A stretch of 64,000 nt of DNA, from contig NZ_QAOF01000004.1 in the NCBI RefSeq assembly GCF_003050745.1, forward strand, positions 186,001 through 250,000. Reading direction: 5' to 3'. Position 1 is the first letter of the stretch; each line of letters starts with the position of its first letter. This document shows, piece after piece, positions 25,505 to 34,882 of this stretch. This DNA is from Sphingomonas sp. PP-CE-3G-477. GTDB taxonomy: Bacteria; Pseudomonadota; Alphaproteobacteria; Sphingomonadales; Sphingomonadaceae. Below the pieces are notes generated by a model. The model did no database searches. It saw only the letters and a list, made by a program, of their open reading frames with translations, and was not told where the DNA came from. Both the position numbers and the translations under genes were made by a program.

Positions 25505-26677
25505 TTAACGGAGTGCGCGAACCTGCGGCGTATCGAGACACTGCAACAAAGCCGCCCGAGCCATCGGCGTTACCGTCACCGGCTTTACATACCCCGCAAC
25601 CTCCGTGGGCCGCCCGATCGCCACGGGCTCGAACCCAGTCTGCCCCGTACACCGCATCGCCGCCGCCAGTAGTTTCGGCGGCGTATCATACCCTTCGAAC
25701 GACAGCCGGAACGTCCCCCAGTGGATCGGGATCGCGTGCGCTGCGCCCAGCCGGCGATAGACCTCGACCGCATCCACCGGCCCGATATGGCTGCCCGACT
25801 CCATCTGCCCGTCGACGAACCGGAACGCGCCGATCGGGATCAGCGCCAGCCGGATCGGTCCCAACGCTGCCGCTTCGCGCGGCCATTGGCCGTCGCCCAT
25901 CCCGGTATCGCCCGCAAAGAACACGTTCCCGCCTGGCAGCGTGACGACGAAGCTCGACCACAACGCGCGATTGCGATCGGTGAACCAACGGCTGCCCCAA
26001 TGATGGTTGCGCGTCACGGTGACCGCGACACCGGGCCTGATCGCCACCCGCTGACCCCAGTCGAGCGCGGTCGCCTGCGCGCCGGTCTGGCCGATCACGC
26101 TGTCGTTGCCCAGACTGGTAACAATCCGCGGTCGATCGCGCTGCCAGAGCCGCTTCAGCGTCGCCTTGTCGAGATGGTCGTAGTGATTGTGACTGACCAG
26201 AACGACGTCGATCTTCGGCAACGCATCGAACGCGATCCCCGGCTCGGCGACACGACTAGGGCCCGTGCCCAGCGGCCCGGCCTTCTCCGCCCAGACCGGA
26301 TCGGTGAGGATGTTGAGCCCCTGCGTCTGGATCAGAACGCTGGCATGGCCGACCCACGTCACGACCATCCGCTCGCCCTCGACCCGGGCGGGCGGCGCGA
26401 CGCGGTTCACCGGGACCGACTTGGGCCATGCGGGCCGCCCATCGCTGCCCGTGAAATAGTGCCAGAAGAAGCTCGCGCGACCACCGCCGGCCGGCTGGAT
26501 CTGCTGCGTGTCGGCGTCGTTGTCGGGATTGGCGAAGTGCGCGCCGTCGAAATGGCCGCTCTCCGGTCCGCGGTAGTAGAGGCGGTCGAGGAAGCGTGGG
26601 ACGATCGTCATCGCCAGCGCGACGATCACGACCGCCAGCAGCACGATGCCCCCGACGATCTTCAACACGAGACGCAC
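25505..26677 (-). CDS. Membrane-anchored metallo-beta-lactamase-fold hydrolase
   Basis: A 390-residue protein with an N-terminal membrane segment (IVGGIVLLAVVIVALAMTIV) and a metallo-beta-lactamase domain carrying SHNHYDHLD, the metal-binding HxHxDH, then FAGDTGMGD and a late HWGTF. This layout matches the NAPE-PLD/UlaG-like hydrolases found in the envelope of Gram-negative bacteria. Whether it acts on phospholipids cannot be read from sequence. It diverges from the amidase gene. Confidence 0.88.
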   Translation of the reverse strand: MRLVLKIVGGIVLLAVVIVALAMTIVPRFLDRLYYRGPESGHFDGAHFANPDNDADTQQIQPAGGGRASFFWHYFTGSDGRPAWPKSVPVNRVAPPARVEGERMVVTWVGHASVLIQTQGLNILTDPVWAEKAGPLGTGPSRVAEPGIAFDALPKIDVVLVSHNHYDHLDKATLKRLWQRDRPRIVTSLGNDSVIGQTGAQATALDWGQRVAIRPGVAVTVTRNHHWGSRWFTDRNRALWSSFVVTLPGGNVFFAGDTGMGDGQWPREAAALGPIRLALIPIGAFRFVDGQMESGSHIGPVDAVEVYRRLGAAHAIPIHWGTFRLSFEGYDTPPKLLAAAMRCTGQTGFEPVAIGRPTEVAGYVKPVTVTPMARAALLQCLDTPQVRALR

Positions 26678-26787
26678 GCCATTCCCCTATCCGTTGCTGG
26701 TCCGTAACGCATCGTGTCGAGCATCGTTCAGACCGCTTGGCGCAGGCCCGCAACCCCGATAGCCTCGCGCCAAAGGGGATTCGCAAA

Positions 26788-28368
26788 ATGCGTAAGCTTA
26801 TCATCGGGCTATTGCTCGCAACCGCCGTTCCATTCGTCGCGAGCGCCAAGACGGTCGCGGTCGAGGAACAGTCGATCGACCAGGTCCAGGCGGCGATGAC
26901 CGCGGGTAAAGCGAGCAGCGTCGACCTCGTCCGCGCCTATATCACGCGGATCGCGGCCATGGACCGCAAGGGCCCCACTCTCCGCGCCGTCATCGCGCTC
27001 AACCCCGACGCGCTGGCGCAGGCCAAGGCGCTCGACGCCGAACGCAAGGCCGGGCGTATTCGCGGGCCCCTCCACGGCGTGCCGGTGCTGATCAAGGACA
27101 ATGTCGAGACCGCCGACGCGATGCCGACGACGGCCGGCAGCCTCGCGCTGAAGGACAATCTCACGCGTCGCGACGCGCCCGTCGTCGCGCAACTCCGCGC
27201 TGCGGGGGCGGTGATCCTGGGGAAGACCAACCTCAGCGAATGGGCGAACATCCGCTCGACCCGGTCGATGAGCGGCTGGAGTGCGGTCGGCGGCTTGGTC
27301 AAAAATCCCTACGCGCTCGACCGTACCGCCTGCGGATCGTCAAGCGGCTCGGGCGCGGCGATCGCGGCGAGCTTCGCGGCGGCGGCGATCGGCACGGAAA
27401 CCGATGGTTCGGTGGTGTGTCCGTCGTCGCTTAACGGGCTGGTCGGGCTGAAGCCGACGCTCGGCCTGGTCAGCCGCACGCACGTCGTGCCGATCAGCCA
27501 CAGCCAGGATACGCCGGGGCCGATGGCGCGAAGCGTGCGTGATGTCGCGACGTTGTTCTCGGCGATGATTGCGGTTGATCCTGCCGATGCCGCGACCGCG
27601 GGGGCAGGGGCTTACAAGCGCGACTATGCGGCGGGGCTGTCGACCAGCGCGCTGTCGGGTCTGCGCGTCGGCGTCATCCGGCCTGAGATGACCGCGGACC
27701 TTGCCGCGAAATACCAGGCCTCGCTCGATGTGCTCAAGGCGGCGGGCGCGGTGCTGGTCGAGGTCAAGCAGCCCAAGCTCGATGGGCTCGGCGAGGCGGA
27801 ATTACTGGTGCTCCAGACCGAGTTGAAGGCCGATCTCGACACCTATCTCGCGACCACGCCAGCGGCGGTCGGCACGCGGACGCTCGATCAGGTCATCGCG
27901 TTCAACACCGCCAACGCGGGCACGGAGATGCCCTTCTTCGCGCAGGAGACATTCGAGGCCGCGGCGAAGACCAAGGGGCTGGACGATCCGGCGTACAAGG
28001 CAGCGCGCGCCAAATCGCTGCGGCTCGCGGGTGCAGAGGGGATCGACGCGATGCTCAAGGCCGCGGGCGCTACATTACTGGTCGAGCCGACCTACGGCCC
28101 CGCGTGGCTGAGCGAGCCTGTGTACGGCGATCAATACGGTGGCCCGAGTTCGAGCGGACTGCCGGCGGTGGCGGGCTATCCAAACCTGACCGTGCCGATG
28201 GGGCTGGTTCGCGGTTTGCCGGTCGGGCTGTCGTTCATCGCGACGAAGTATGGCGACGCAGCGGTTCTCGGTGCCGGCTATGCGTATGAGCAGAGGGCGA
28301 AGGCGCGGGTCGCGCCACGGTATCTGCCGACCGCCGATGCCGGTCCGGGCCTGGACGCTGCACGCTGA
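26788..28368 (+). CDS. Secreted amidase (amidase-signature family)
   Basis: A 526-residue protein with a signal peptide (MRKLIIGLLLATAVPFVASA) and an amidase-signature domain. The catalytic Lys is in VLIKDNVET, the cis-Ser in GSSSGSGAAIAAS, and the nucleophilic Ser in GTETDGSVVCPSS. Family members hydrolyse amides, including peptide amides and aryl amides; export to the periplasm is suggested here. The start at 26788 follows AAAGGGGA and begins the signal peptide. Confidence 0.92.
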   Translation: MRKLIIGLLLATAVPFVASAKTVAVEEQSIDQVQAAMTAGKASSVDLVRAYITRIAAMDRKGPTLRAVIALNPDALAQAKALDAERKAGRIRGPLHGVPVLIKDNVETADAMPTTAGSLALKDNLTRRDAPVVAQLRAAGAVILGKTNLSEWANIRSTRSMSGWSAVGGLVKNPYALDRTACGSSSGSGAAIAASFAAAAIGTETDGSVVCPSSLNGLVGLKPTLGLVSRTHVVPISHSQDTPGPMARSVRDVATLFSAMIAVDPADAATAGAGAYKRDYAAGLSTSALSGLRVGVIRPEMTADLAAKYQASLDVLKAAGAVLVEVKQPKLDGLGEAELLVLQTELKADLDTYLATTPAAVGTRTLDQVIAFNTANAGTEMPFFAQETFEAAAKTKGLDDPAYKAARAKSLRLAGAEGIDAMLKAAGATLLVEPTYGPAWLSEPVYGDQYGGPSSSGLPAVAGYPNLTVPMGLVRGLPVGLSFIATKYGDAAVLGAGYAYEQRAKARVAPRYLPTADAGPGLDAAR

Positions 28369-28374
28369 TCGATC

Positions 28375-28400
28375 GATCCTCCCCCTGGCGGGGGAGGATC
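28375..28400. terminator. Hairpin between convergent genes
   Basis: GATCCTCCCCC (28375-28385) pairs with GGGGGAGGATC (28390-28400), loop of four. It fills the gap between the amidase stop and the end of the DUF4345-type gene and is likely to work in both directions. Confidence 0.6.
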
Positions 28401-28401
28401 G

Positions 28402-28797
28402 TCAGGCTCGGGTAGCCCGCTTGGCGAAATTCCACTGCCAGAGCATCAGCAACGGCACGACCACCGTCTCCATCGCCAGCCCGAGCACGTGGCCCTGCGA
28501 CGGCACACCGACCGCGAGCAACGAGATCCCGCGCGACAGTCCGCCAACGAAGATCAACCCGCCCAGCAGGCGAAACCGCGGTCCCTTGCGCTCGATATCC
28601 GGAATGCAACTGACGAAGCCCAGACCGGTCGCGAAGAAGATGCCGGAGATATACCGGAAATGGCTGTCGAGATCGCGCGGGATTTCGGCGAGATGGCCGA
28701 ACGGCGTGGGGCCCTGCAGCACGCCTTGGCCGCCGACGATCAGCGGCAACAGGCACGCGACCGCGATCACCGCCTGCAGCACGCGCTTCTCGATCAT
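28402..28797 (-). CDS. DUF4345-type membrane protein
   Basis: A 131-residue protein with about four membrane segments. The pattern FRYISGIFFATGLGF followed by FRLLGGLIFVGGLSRGISLL matches the DUF4345 family. Function unknown. The ATG at 28797 overlaps the stop of the upstream DUF2721 gene (ATGA), so the two are probably translationally coupled. Confidence 0.75.
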   Translation of the reverse strand: MIEKRVLQAVIAVACLLPLIVGGQGVLQGPTPFGHLAEIPRDLDSHFRYISGIFFATGLGFVSCIPDIERKGPRFRLLGGLIFVGGLSRGISLLAVGVPSQGHVLGLAMETVVVPLLMLWQWNFAKRATRA

Positions 28798-29252
28798 AAC
28801 AGGTCCTTCAGCAACTCCGGCCGGATCCGGAAGGCCCGCAACGACATCCGGACCTCGAAGATGAACGAGACAAGCGCTGCGATCAGCAGGATCATCGCGA
28901 GGATGAAGCACAGCGCGACCGCGGTGCCGAAATGAAGCTTGGCGAGTTCGGCGATGAACAGCAGCGCGATTAGCACGCAGGTCATGATCGCGCTCGACAC
29001 CGCTAGGAACAGCGCCGCGTTAATGATCGTCATCCGGCGGTCGAGCAATCGCAGCTCCCAGCCGTAGCGCGTGCGATCGGCCGCGGAAAAATTCGGGTGC
29101 AACTGCTCCAGCTTCCGCGCGCGGTCGATCACGCGCGACAATCGTCCGGCGAGTACGTTGAGCAACTGTCCGATGCCCGCCAGCATGAAGACCGGCGCAA
29201 GCGAAAGCTGGATCGTCTGGGCGATCGTCGAAATGGCGGGGATCGTCGGCAT
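28794..29252 (-). CDS. DUF2721 membrane protein
   Basis: A 152-residue protein with three predicted membrane segments: one near the N-terminus (SLAPVFMLAGIGQLLNVLAG), and two after the basic loop (INAALFLAVSSAIMTCVLIALLF, then FILAMILLIAALVSFIFEV). The NVLAGRLSRVIDRAR segment is typical of DUF2721. Function unknown. It is the first gene of a two-gene unit with the DUF4345-type gene. Confidence 0.8.
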   Translation of the reverse strand: MPTIPAISTIAQTIQLSLAPVFMLAGIGQLLNVLAGRLSRVIDRARKLEQLHPNFSAADRTRYGWELRLLDRRMTIINAALFLAVSSAIMTCVLIALLFIAELAKLHFGTAVALCFILAMILLIAALVSFIFEVRMSLRAFRIRPELLKDLL

Positions 29253-29406
29253 GCCGGCACCATGTGGGAAAATATGCCGGATAGGAAGATCGTGAGCGTC
29301 GTCCGACCGATAGATCGTCGCAGTTTGGCCGTTGGCGTCTCAGACCCATACGCTTTGCAAGGCGCGGCTTTTCGATACCAAGATCAATGGCTTTCCCGGT
29401 ATCCGG

Positions 29407-30087
29407 TCATATCCGAATATACCGGTAATACCAGACCTCATGCCCCTGCCGCCGCGCCTTGCGCTCGTACCGCGTCTCGGGCCAGTCGTCGGGGCGGGTC
29501 AGGAAGTCGTGCGGGGTGTTTGCCTGCCATTCGAAATCGCGGCGGGCGTTCATGATCATCATCGACCAGCGGCAATAGGTCGGATCGTCGGTGCCGAGCC
29601 GGAATTCCGCGCCGGGCTTCAGCTTGGCGGCGATCGTGTCGAGCGGACCGTGGTTGACCATGCGGCGCTTCGCATGGCGTGCCTTTCGCCATGGATCGGG
29701 ATGCAGCAGGTACAGCCGGTCGAGGCTGGCGTCGGGCAGGCGCTCGATCACTTCCAGCGCATCGCCCATGTGGAGGCGGACGTTGGTCAGTTCGCCGTCG
29801 CGGATGTGTGCCAGCGCGCCGACGACGCCGTTGAGAAACGGCTCGCAGCCGATGAAGCCGACGTCCGGGTTCATCGCGGCCTGTCCCGCCAGATGCTCGC
29901 CCGCGCCGAAGCCGATCTCGACGTGGAGCGGGCGGTTGTCGCCGAACAACGTCATCGCATCGATCGGCCCTTCCTCGGGCACCGACAGGTCGGCGAGCGT
30001 TTCCTCGACGAGCGCGGCCTGGCCGAGACGCAGCTTGTGGCCCTGGCGACGGCCATAGAGGCGGCGGATAACAGAAGGATCGTTCAT
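29407..30087 (-). CDS. trmB: tRNA (guanine-N7-)-methyltransferase
   Basis: Methylates G46 of tRNA using S-adenosylmethionine. The 226-residue protein has the SAM-binding EIGFGAGEHLAGQA, the family motif DPWRKARHAKRRMV, and a C-terminal TDDPTYCRWSM. The start at 30087 gives the usual N-terminus (SVIRRLYGRRQGHKLRLGQ); the frame is open upstream to 30168 but that overlaps the divergent FNT gene's start. Confidence 0.93.
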   Translation of the reverse strand: MNDPSVIRRLYGRRQGHKLRLGQAALVEETLADLSVPEEGPIDAMTLFGDNRPLHVEIGFGAGEHLAGQAAMNPDVGFIGCEPFLNGVVGALAHIRDGELTNVRLHMGDALEVIERLPDASLDRLYLLHPDPWRKARHAKRRMVNHGPLDTIAAKLKPGAEFRLGTDDPTYCRWSMMIMNARRDFEWQANTPHDFLTRPDDWPETRYERKARRQGHEVWYYRYIRI

Positions 30088-30152
30088 CGCCGCGCGCTCT
30101 AGCGGGCGATTGCGCCGGAGCAAAGCATGACGCGAACCGTTACACGCTCGTA

Positions 30153-30977
30153 ATGGTCGATGATGCATCCAAACCGCCCGGCGAAGACGTTGAGGACCTC
30201 AAGGCCGCCGATGCGCAGGACCTGCACAAGGCCGTGCGCGAGGCGGGCGAGGAAGAGCTCGACCGTCCGCTATCGTCGCTGTTCTTTTCCGGGCTTGCTG
30301 CGGGCATGGCGATATCGAGTTCGCTGATTACCGAAGGCGCGCTGCATCAGGCGCTGCCCGACACGCCATGGCGGACGATCGTCGTGTCGCTCGGCTATCC
30401 GATCGGTTTTCTGGTCGTCATCCTCGGGCGGATGCAGCTGTTCACCGAGAGTACGATCAGTGCGATGCTGCCGCTGGTGACGAAGCCGTCGAGCTGGGCG
30501 CTGAAGCGGACGCTGCGACTGTGGGGCGTTGTGCTTGTGGCAAATCTGATCGGGACGGCGATTACCGGCGGCGCGATCGCGGCAGAGGTGCTCGGCAGCA
30601 GCGAGTTGCGCGGCGCGATGATCGAGGTGTCGATGCGGATCACCGAGCTGTCGGCCTGGGCGACGTTCGTCAACGCGATCCCCGCCGGGTTCATGATCGC
30701 GATCCTCGCCTGGTCGCTGCCCAACGCGCGGCAGCAGGCGTTCCTGGTGATCTTCGCGATCACCTATGTCGTCGCGCTCGGCGGGTTCAGCCATTCGATC
30801 GTCGGCTCGGACGAGGCGTTCCTGCTGCTGTTCTCCGGCCATGTCGGCGTCTGGCAGGCGTTGGTCGAATTGATACTGCCCGCGGTGCTCGGCAACTTGC
30901 TGGGCGGTGCGGGGTTGTTCGCCTTGCTCGCGCATGCACAGGTGCGCGGCGAGATGGACGGGCAGGGCGAGACGTGA
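30153..30977 (+). CDS. Formate/nitrite transporter (FNT) family channel
   Basis: A 274-residue inner-membrane protein with six predicted membrane segments and the FNT features FFSGLAAGMAISSS and GGFSHSIVGSDEAFLLL. A hydrophilic N-terminal tail of about 40 residues (LKAADAQDLHKAVREAGEEELDRP) is like the YfdC subgroup, whose substrate is not settled, rather than classic FocA. The stop shares a base with the start of the PAP2 gene (TGATG). Confidence 0.88.
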   Translation: MVDDASKPPGEDVEDLKAADAQDLHKAVREAGEEELDRPLSSLFFSGLAAGMAISSSLITEGALHQALPDTPWRTIVVSLGYPIGFLVVILGRMQLFTESTISAMLPLVTKPSSWALKRTLRLWGVVLVANLIGTAITGGAIAAEVLGSSELRGAMIEVSMRITELSAWATFVNAIPAGFMIAILAWSLPNARQQAFLVIFAITYVVALGGFSHSIVGSDEAFLLLFSGHVGVWQALVELILPAVLGNLLGGAGLFALLAHAQVRGEMDGQGET

Positions 30978-31606
30978 TGGGCAAGACCAAGGACGCCGCA
31001 AAGGCCGTCGAAAAGGTGGACCGCGAGGCGACGTACAAGGCCGCCGAGCACCGCGACGAACCGCTGGTCAAGGCGACCGGGTTCCTCGCCGAGATCGGCG
31101 ACCAGCCGCAACTCGTTGCGACGTCGATCGGCACCGTCGTGATCGGCCTGATCGCACGCAGGCCGGAGGTGATCCGCGGCGGCGTGCGCATGCTGGCGGC
31201 ACACGCGGCGGCAACCTTCGTCAAGTCGGCGATCAAGGCGTCGATCGATCGTACGCGTCCCGAAAAGGCGATCGAGGACGGCAAGGCGCGGTTCGAACCG
31301 GGCAACAGCGACGATCACGAGCAGACGTCGTTCCCCTCCGGTCACACCGCGGGCGCGGTTGCGGTCGCGCGTGCCGCGTCGCGCGACATCACCGGTGCGG
31401 GTGGTCCGGCGGCGTTGATTTCCGGCGCGGTCGCGGCGGCGCAACCGGTGAACGGGAAGCATTATCTGTCCGATCTGGTCGTCGGTGCGGCAGTCGGATG
31501 GATCGCCGAAGCGCTTGTCAGCGCGGTGTTCGACCGGGTCGCGCCCGTGGTCGAGACGGCGGTGGCGAACACGGCACCGTTGCTGATCGAGCACGCCAAA
31601 GCCTGA
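30977..31606 (+). CDS. PAP2-superfamily phosphatase
   Basis: A 209-residue protein. The three phosphatase motifs are visible: KASIDRTRP, SFPSGHT and GKHYLSDLVVG, the His residues in the last two being catalytic. The N-terminus is basic and hydrophilic, and hydrophobic stretches are short, so it is a compact member. Typical substrates are lipid phosphates or undecaprenyl pyrophosphate. It starts inside the FNT stop codon and is therefore coupled to it; the frame's upstream part is a shadow. Confidence 0.88.
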   Translation: MGKTKDAAKAVEKVDREATYKAAEHRDEPLVKATGFLAEIGDQPQLVATSIGTVVIGLIARRPEVIRGGVRMLAAHAAATFVKSAIKASIDRTRPEKAIEDGKARFEPGNSDDHEQTSFPSGHTAGAVAVARAASRDITGAGGPAALISGAVAAAQPVNGKHYLSDLVVGAAVGWIAEALVSAVFDRVAPVVETAVANTAPLLIEHAKA

Positions 31607-31749
31607 ACGCCGATGGAGCGGCACGGTGTTACCCGACGAACACACTCGCCGGTGAAACCGAAGATTTGTGAAGCTACGGAAAGAGATAGCGGAACCGTTA
31701 CGCCCGCGTGACGGTTGCCACCGCATCGTAACCAGAACGGACTATCCCC

Positions 31750-32034
31750 ATGAAGAAGCTTTCCATCGCCGTCACGCTCGCCGCCATGGCCGTCTCGCTC
31801 GCAGCATGCGGCGGCAAGGGGGATGACAAGCTCGGCAGCCAGGTCGAGAAGGCCGCGGACAACCGCGCCGACGCGCTCGAGGCGACTGCCGACAATCTCG
31901 AAGACCAGGCCGAGGCCGTCCGTGACAACGCCGAGCACCAGTCGGATGCGATCGACGATGCCGACGTGAACGCGCAGGCGATGCCGCAGGCGCAGAAGGA
32001 TGCACTGATCAACGGCAGCGAGAAGCTGCGCTGA
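31750..32034 (+). CDS. Small lipoprotein
   Basis: A 94-residue protein with a lipoprotein signal (MKKLSIAVTLAAMAVSLAACGG; lipobox LAAC). The mature part is acidic, Ala-Asp-Glu-rich and likely helical (SQVEKAADNRADALEATADNLEDQAEAVRD), like small coiled-coil lipoproteins. No domain recognised. Confidence 0.75.
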   Translation: MKKLSIAVTLAAMAVSLAACGGKGDDKLGSQVEKAADNRADALEATADNLEDQAEAVRDNAEHQSDAIDDADVNAQAMPQAQKDALINGSEKLR

Positions 32035-32183
32035 TCTTCTAGGCGCTCCACCAGCGCCGGCGTCTTGACCGCCTTCCGGTACGCACCGGGGGGCGGTTTT
32101 GACGTTCTGAAACGAACCGGCTCGACCGGCCAGTACGACGATACGAATACGACGACACCAATACGACGATAGGGGACACGGCA

Positions 32184-33284
32184 ATGATCGACAGGCGTCG
32201 ACTGGAAACGGGGGGCTTCATCACCTTCCTGGTGGCGATCACGATCGCGTTGTGCGTGGTCGTGTCGTCGTTCGCGGCGGCGTTGCTGTGGAGTGCGTTG
32301 GCGGCGATCCTGTTCCAATCGCTCTATCAGTGGTTGCTCAAGCGCTGGCCCGACCGTCGCAATCTGGCGGCCGCGCTGACGTTGTTGATCATCTTCGTCG
32401 CGGTGATCGTGCCGACCTTGTTCATCGGCAGCCTGATGATCGACCAGTCCGCCTCGGTCTACGCCAAGCTGCAGAGCGGCCAGATCAACTTCGGCGCGTA
32501 TTTTCAGCAGATCCACGATGCGCTGCCGAACCGGATTCAGGGTGCGCTCGACAAGGCCGGGCTCAACAGCTTCGAGCAGGCGCAGTCGCGCGTGTCGACC
32601 ATTCTCGGCAACAGCGTCCGCTCGATCGCGGGGCAAGCGCTGTCGATCGGCCGTAACGCAGCCGCGTTCCTGCTGTCGTTCGGCGTCGGGCTGTACGTGA
32701 CGTTCTTCCTGCTTCGCGACGGTGACAAGGTGGGACCTGCGATCCGTCGCGCACTGCCGTTCGAGCATTCGGTGGCGGCGAAGCTGGTCGACAAGTTCGT
32801 CGCGGTGGTGCGCGCGACGATCAAGGGATCGGTGATCGTCGGGCTCGTCCAGGGTGCACTGGGCGGCCTGACCTTCTGGATCGTCGGCGTACCGGCGGCT
32901 TTGCTCTGGGGTTTGCTGATGGCACTCACGTCGCTGCTGCCCGCGCTCGGGCCTGCGATCGTCTGGGTGCCGGTCGCGGTATACCTGCTGGCGACGGGCG
33001 CGATATGGCAGGGTGTGGTCGTGATCGTCTCGGGCGTGGTGGTGATCGGCCTGGCCGACAACATCCTGCGGCCGATCCTGGTCGGGCGCGATACCGGGAT
33101 TCCGGATTATATCGTGCTGGTGACGACATTGGGCGGGATCGAAATCGTCGGGCTCAGCGGCATCGTTGTTGGCCCGCTGGTTGCTGCGCTGTTTCTGACG
33201 GCGTGGCAGATTCTCACTGAGCAGCGGCATGCGCAAGTGGGTGAGCACGCACCCAATCCTTCGCGCCCCGTTCGTCCGGAGTAG
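32184..33284 (+). CDS. AI-2E family (PerM-type) transporter
   Basis: A 366-residue membrane protein with the layout of the AI-2E/PerM family: three N-terminal membrane segments, a long hydrophilic helical domain (residues 95-170), and a C-terminal cluster including the segments LTSLLPALGPAIVWVPVAVYLL and DNILRPILVGR. Family members include quorum-signal exporters and Na+/H+ antiporters; the substrate here is unknown. The DNILRP motif is a strong marker. Confidence 0.88.
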   Translation: MIDRRRLETGGFITFLVAITIALCVVVSSFAAALLWSALAAILFQSLYQWLLKRWPDRRNLAAALTLLIIFVAVIVPTLFIGSLMIDQSASVYAKLQSGQINFGAYFQQIHDALPNRIQGALDKAGLNSFEQAQSRVSTILGNSVRSIAGQALSIGRNAAAFLLSFGVGLYVTFFLLRDGDKVGPAIRRALPFEHSVAAKLVDKFVAVVRATIKGSVIVGLVQGALGGLTFWIVGVPAALLWGLLMALTSLLPALGPAIVWVPVAVYLLATGAIWQGVVVIVSGVVVIGLADNILRPILVGRDTGIPDYIVLVTTLGGIEIVGLSGIVVGPLVAALFLTAWQILTEQRHAQVGEHAPNPSRPVRPE

Positions 33285-33360
33285 CCGCTGAGCCTGTCGA
33301 AGCGGCGTACCGAAGGATCGGCGTTCGTGACCCGTGCGTTGATACGAGTCGCCCTATACC

Positions 33361-33508
33361 CCCTCTCCCCTCGGGGAGAGGGAGGGGCCCGCACGGCGAA
33401 GCCGGGTGGGAGGGTGAGGGGGAGTGAGGCTCGGACCCTCTCCCCAACGCCCCTCACCCTTCCGTCGGCAAGCGGCTCCTCCCTCCCTCTCCCCAGTGGG
33501 GAGAGGGA
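33361..33508 (+). repeat. GAGAGG-family palindromic repeat, long form
   Basis: A 148-bp palindrome: CCCTCTCCCCTCGGGGAGAGGG begins it and CCCTCTCCCCAGTGGGGAGAGG ends it, with GGTGAGGGG and CCCCTCACC inside. It fills most of the roughly 310-bp gap between the convergent transporter and metK genes. Confidence 0.85.
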
Positions 33509-33531
33509 CTCGAAACTTCGCTCCAAAATAC

Positions 33532-33571
33532 AAAAAAGCCTCCTGCGGACTGGTCCGCGGGAGGCTTTTTT
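33532..33571. terminator. Bidirectional terminator between transporter and metK
   Basis: AAAAAAGCCTCCTGCGGAC and GTCCGCGGGAGGCTTTTTT form a long stem (one wobble) with a two-base loop, and T-runs on both strands. It is the clearest intrinsic terminator in the window, 21 bp from the metK stop. Confidence 0.9.
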
Positions 33572-33592
33572 ACATCACCAAATGCGTTGCTA

Positions 33593-34810
33593 TCAGGCGA
33601 CGGCAGCCTTCAGCGCGTCGACCAGGTCGGTCTTTTCCCAGGTGAACGTGTCACCCTCGGGCTCGCGACCGAAGTGACCGTACGCCGCCGTTTTCTTGTA
33701 GATCGGCGCGTTGAGCTTGAGGTGCTCGCGGATGCCCTTGGGCGTCAGGCGAACGAGCTTCGGCAGGACCGCCTCGAGCTTGGCTTCGTCGACCGTACCG
33801 GTGCCATGCGTGTCGACATACACCGACAGCGGCTCGGCGATGCCGATCGCGTAGCTCAGCTGGATCGTGCAGCGACGCGCAAGGCCGGCCGCAACGACGT
33901 TCTTCGCCAGATAGCGCGCGACATACGCGGCCGAACGATCGACCTTCGTCGGATCCTTGCCCGAGAACGCACCGCCGCCATGCGGGGCAGCGCCGCCGTA
34001 GGTGTCGACGATGATCTTGCGCCCGGTCACACCGGCGTCGCCATCGGGGCCGCCGATCTCAAACTGGCCGGTCGGGTTGATGTAGATCGCGGTCTCGTCG
34101 GTGATGAAGCCGTCGGGCAGCACGTCCTGGAACACGCCCATGACGTAGTCGCGCAGCACCGCGTACTTGGCGGCATCGGCGTTGTCGCCCTTTTCGCAAT
34201 AGCCCGGTGCATGCTGCGTCGAGACCACCAGCGCGGTCGCGCCGACCGGCACTTCGTTCTCGTACGACAACGTGACCTGGCTCTTCGCGTCGGGCTCGAG
34301 GAACGGCGCGGCGCCCGAGTGACGATCTTCGGCCATCTTGGCGAGGATCTTGTGGCTGTAATACAGCGTCGCGGGCATCAGGCCGGGGGTCTCGTCGGTC
34401 GCATAGCCGAACATGATGCCCTGGTCGCCGGCGCCTTCGTCCTTGTTGCCGCTCTCGTCGACGCCCATCGCGATGTGCGCGGACTGGCCGTGGAGGTTGT
34501 TCTCAAAGCGGAACGTCTCCCAGTGGAAGCCCGACTGCTCATAGCCGATTTCCTTGACGGTGTTGCGGACAGCCGCCTCGATCTCGTCGAGGACGCCATC
34601 GGCCCACTGGTCGTTCTCGTAGATACCCTTGCCGCGGATTTCACCGGCGAGGACGACGAGCTGCGTGGTCGTCAGCGTCTCGCAGGCGATCCGCGCCTGC
34701 GGGTCCTTGGCGAGGAACAGGTCGACGATCGTGTCGCTGATCTGGTCGGCGACCTTGTCGGGATGGCCTTCGGAGACCGATTCGGAGGTGAACAGGAAAG
34801 ACTTGCGCAT
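33593..34810 (-). CDS. metK: S-adenosylmethionine synthetase
   Basis: Makes S-adenosylmethionine from methionine and ATP. The 405-residue protein begins [19 protein letters not shown], and has the signatures [16 protein letters not shown] and [16 protein letters not shown], which bind ATP and metal. The start at 34810 is the family start; the extra 16 residues upstream (from 34858) cover an inverted repeat that may be an operator. It lies 72 bp downstream of lnt, same strand. Confidence 0.95.
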   Translation of the reverse strand: MRKSFLFTSESVSEGHPDKVADQISDTIVDLFLAKDPQARIACETLTTTQLVVLAGEIRGKGIYENDQWADGVLDEIEAAVRNTVKEIGYEQSGFHWETFRFENNLHGQSAHIAMGVDESGNKDEGAGDQGIMFGYATDETPGLMPATLYYSHKILAKMAEDRHSGAAPFLEPDAKSQVTLSYENEVPVGATALVVSTQHAPGYCEKGDNADAAKYAVLRDYVMGVFQDVLPDGFITDETAIYINPTGQFEIGGPDGDAGVTGRKIIVDTYGGAAPHGGGAFSGKDPTKVDRSAAYVARYLAKNVVAAGLARRCTIQLSYAIGIAEPLSVYVDTHGTGTVDEAKLEAVLPKLVRLTPKGIREHLKLNAPIYKKTAAYGHFGREPEGDTFTWEKTDLVDALKAAVA

Positions 34811-34853
34811 GAGGGCCTCTTCGTCATGCCCGCCGGCGAACTGCCGATAGAGC

Positions 34854-34879
34854 GTCATATAAGGAAAGCTTTATATGAC
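34854..34879 (-). promoter_or_regulatory. Palindromic operator candidate upstream of metK
   Basis: GTCATATAA (34854-34862) and TTATATGAC (34871-34879) are perfect 9-bp inverted halves, eight bases apart, in AT-rich DNA that stands out from the GC-rich surroundings. It lies 44 bp upstream of the metK start, in the lnt-metK gap. SAM-pathway genes of many alphaproteobacteria are controlled by ArsR-family repressors that bind AT-rich palindromes; I infer that type of control but cannot name the factor. Confidence 0.55.
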
Positions 34880-34882
34880 CTT

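Noticed and set aside
34811..34882. SAM riboswitch upstream of metK
   Set aside because: The gap is only 72 bp and shows a simple AT-rich palindrome, not the stems of known SAM aptamers.
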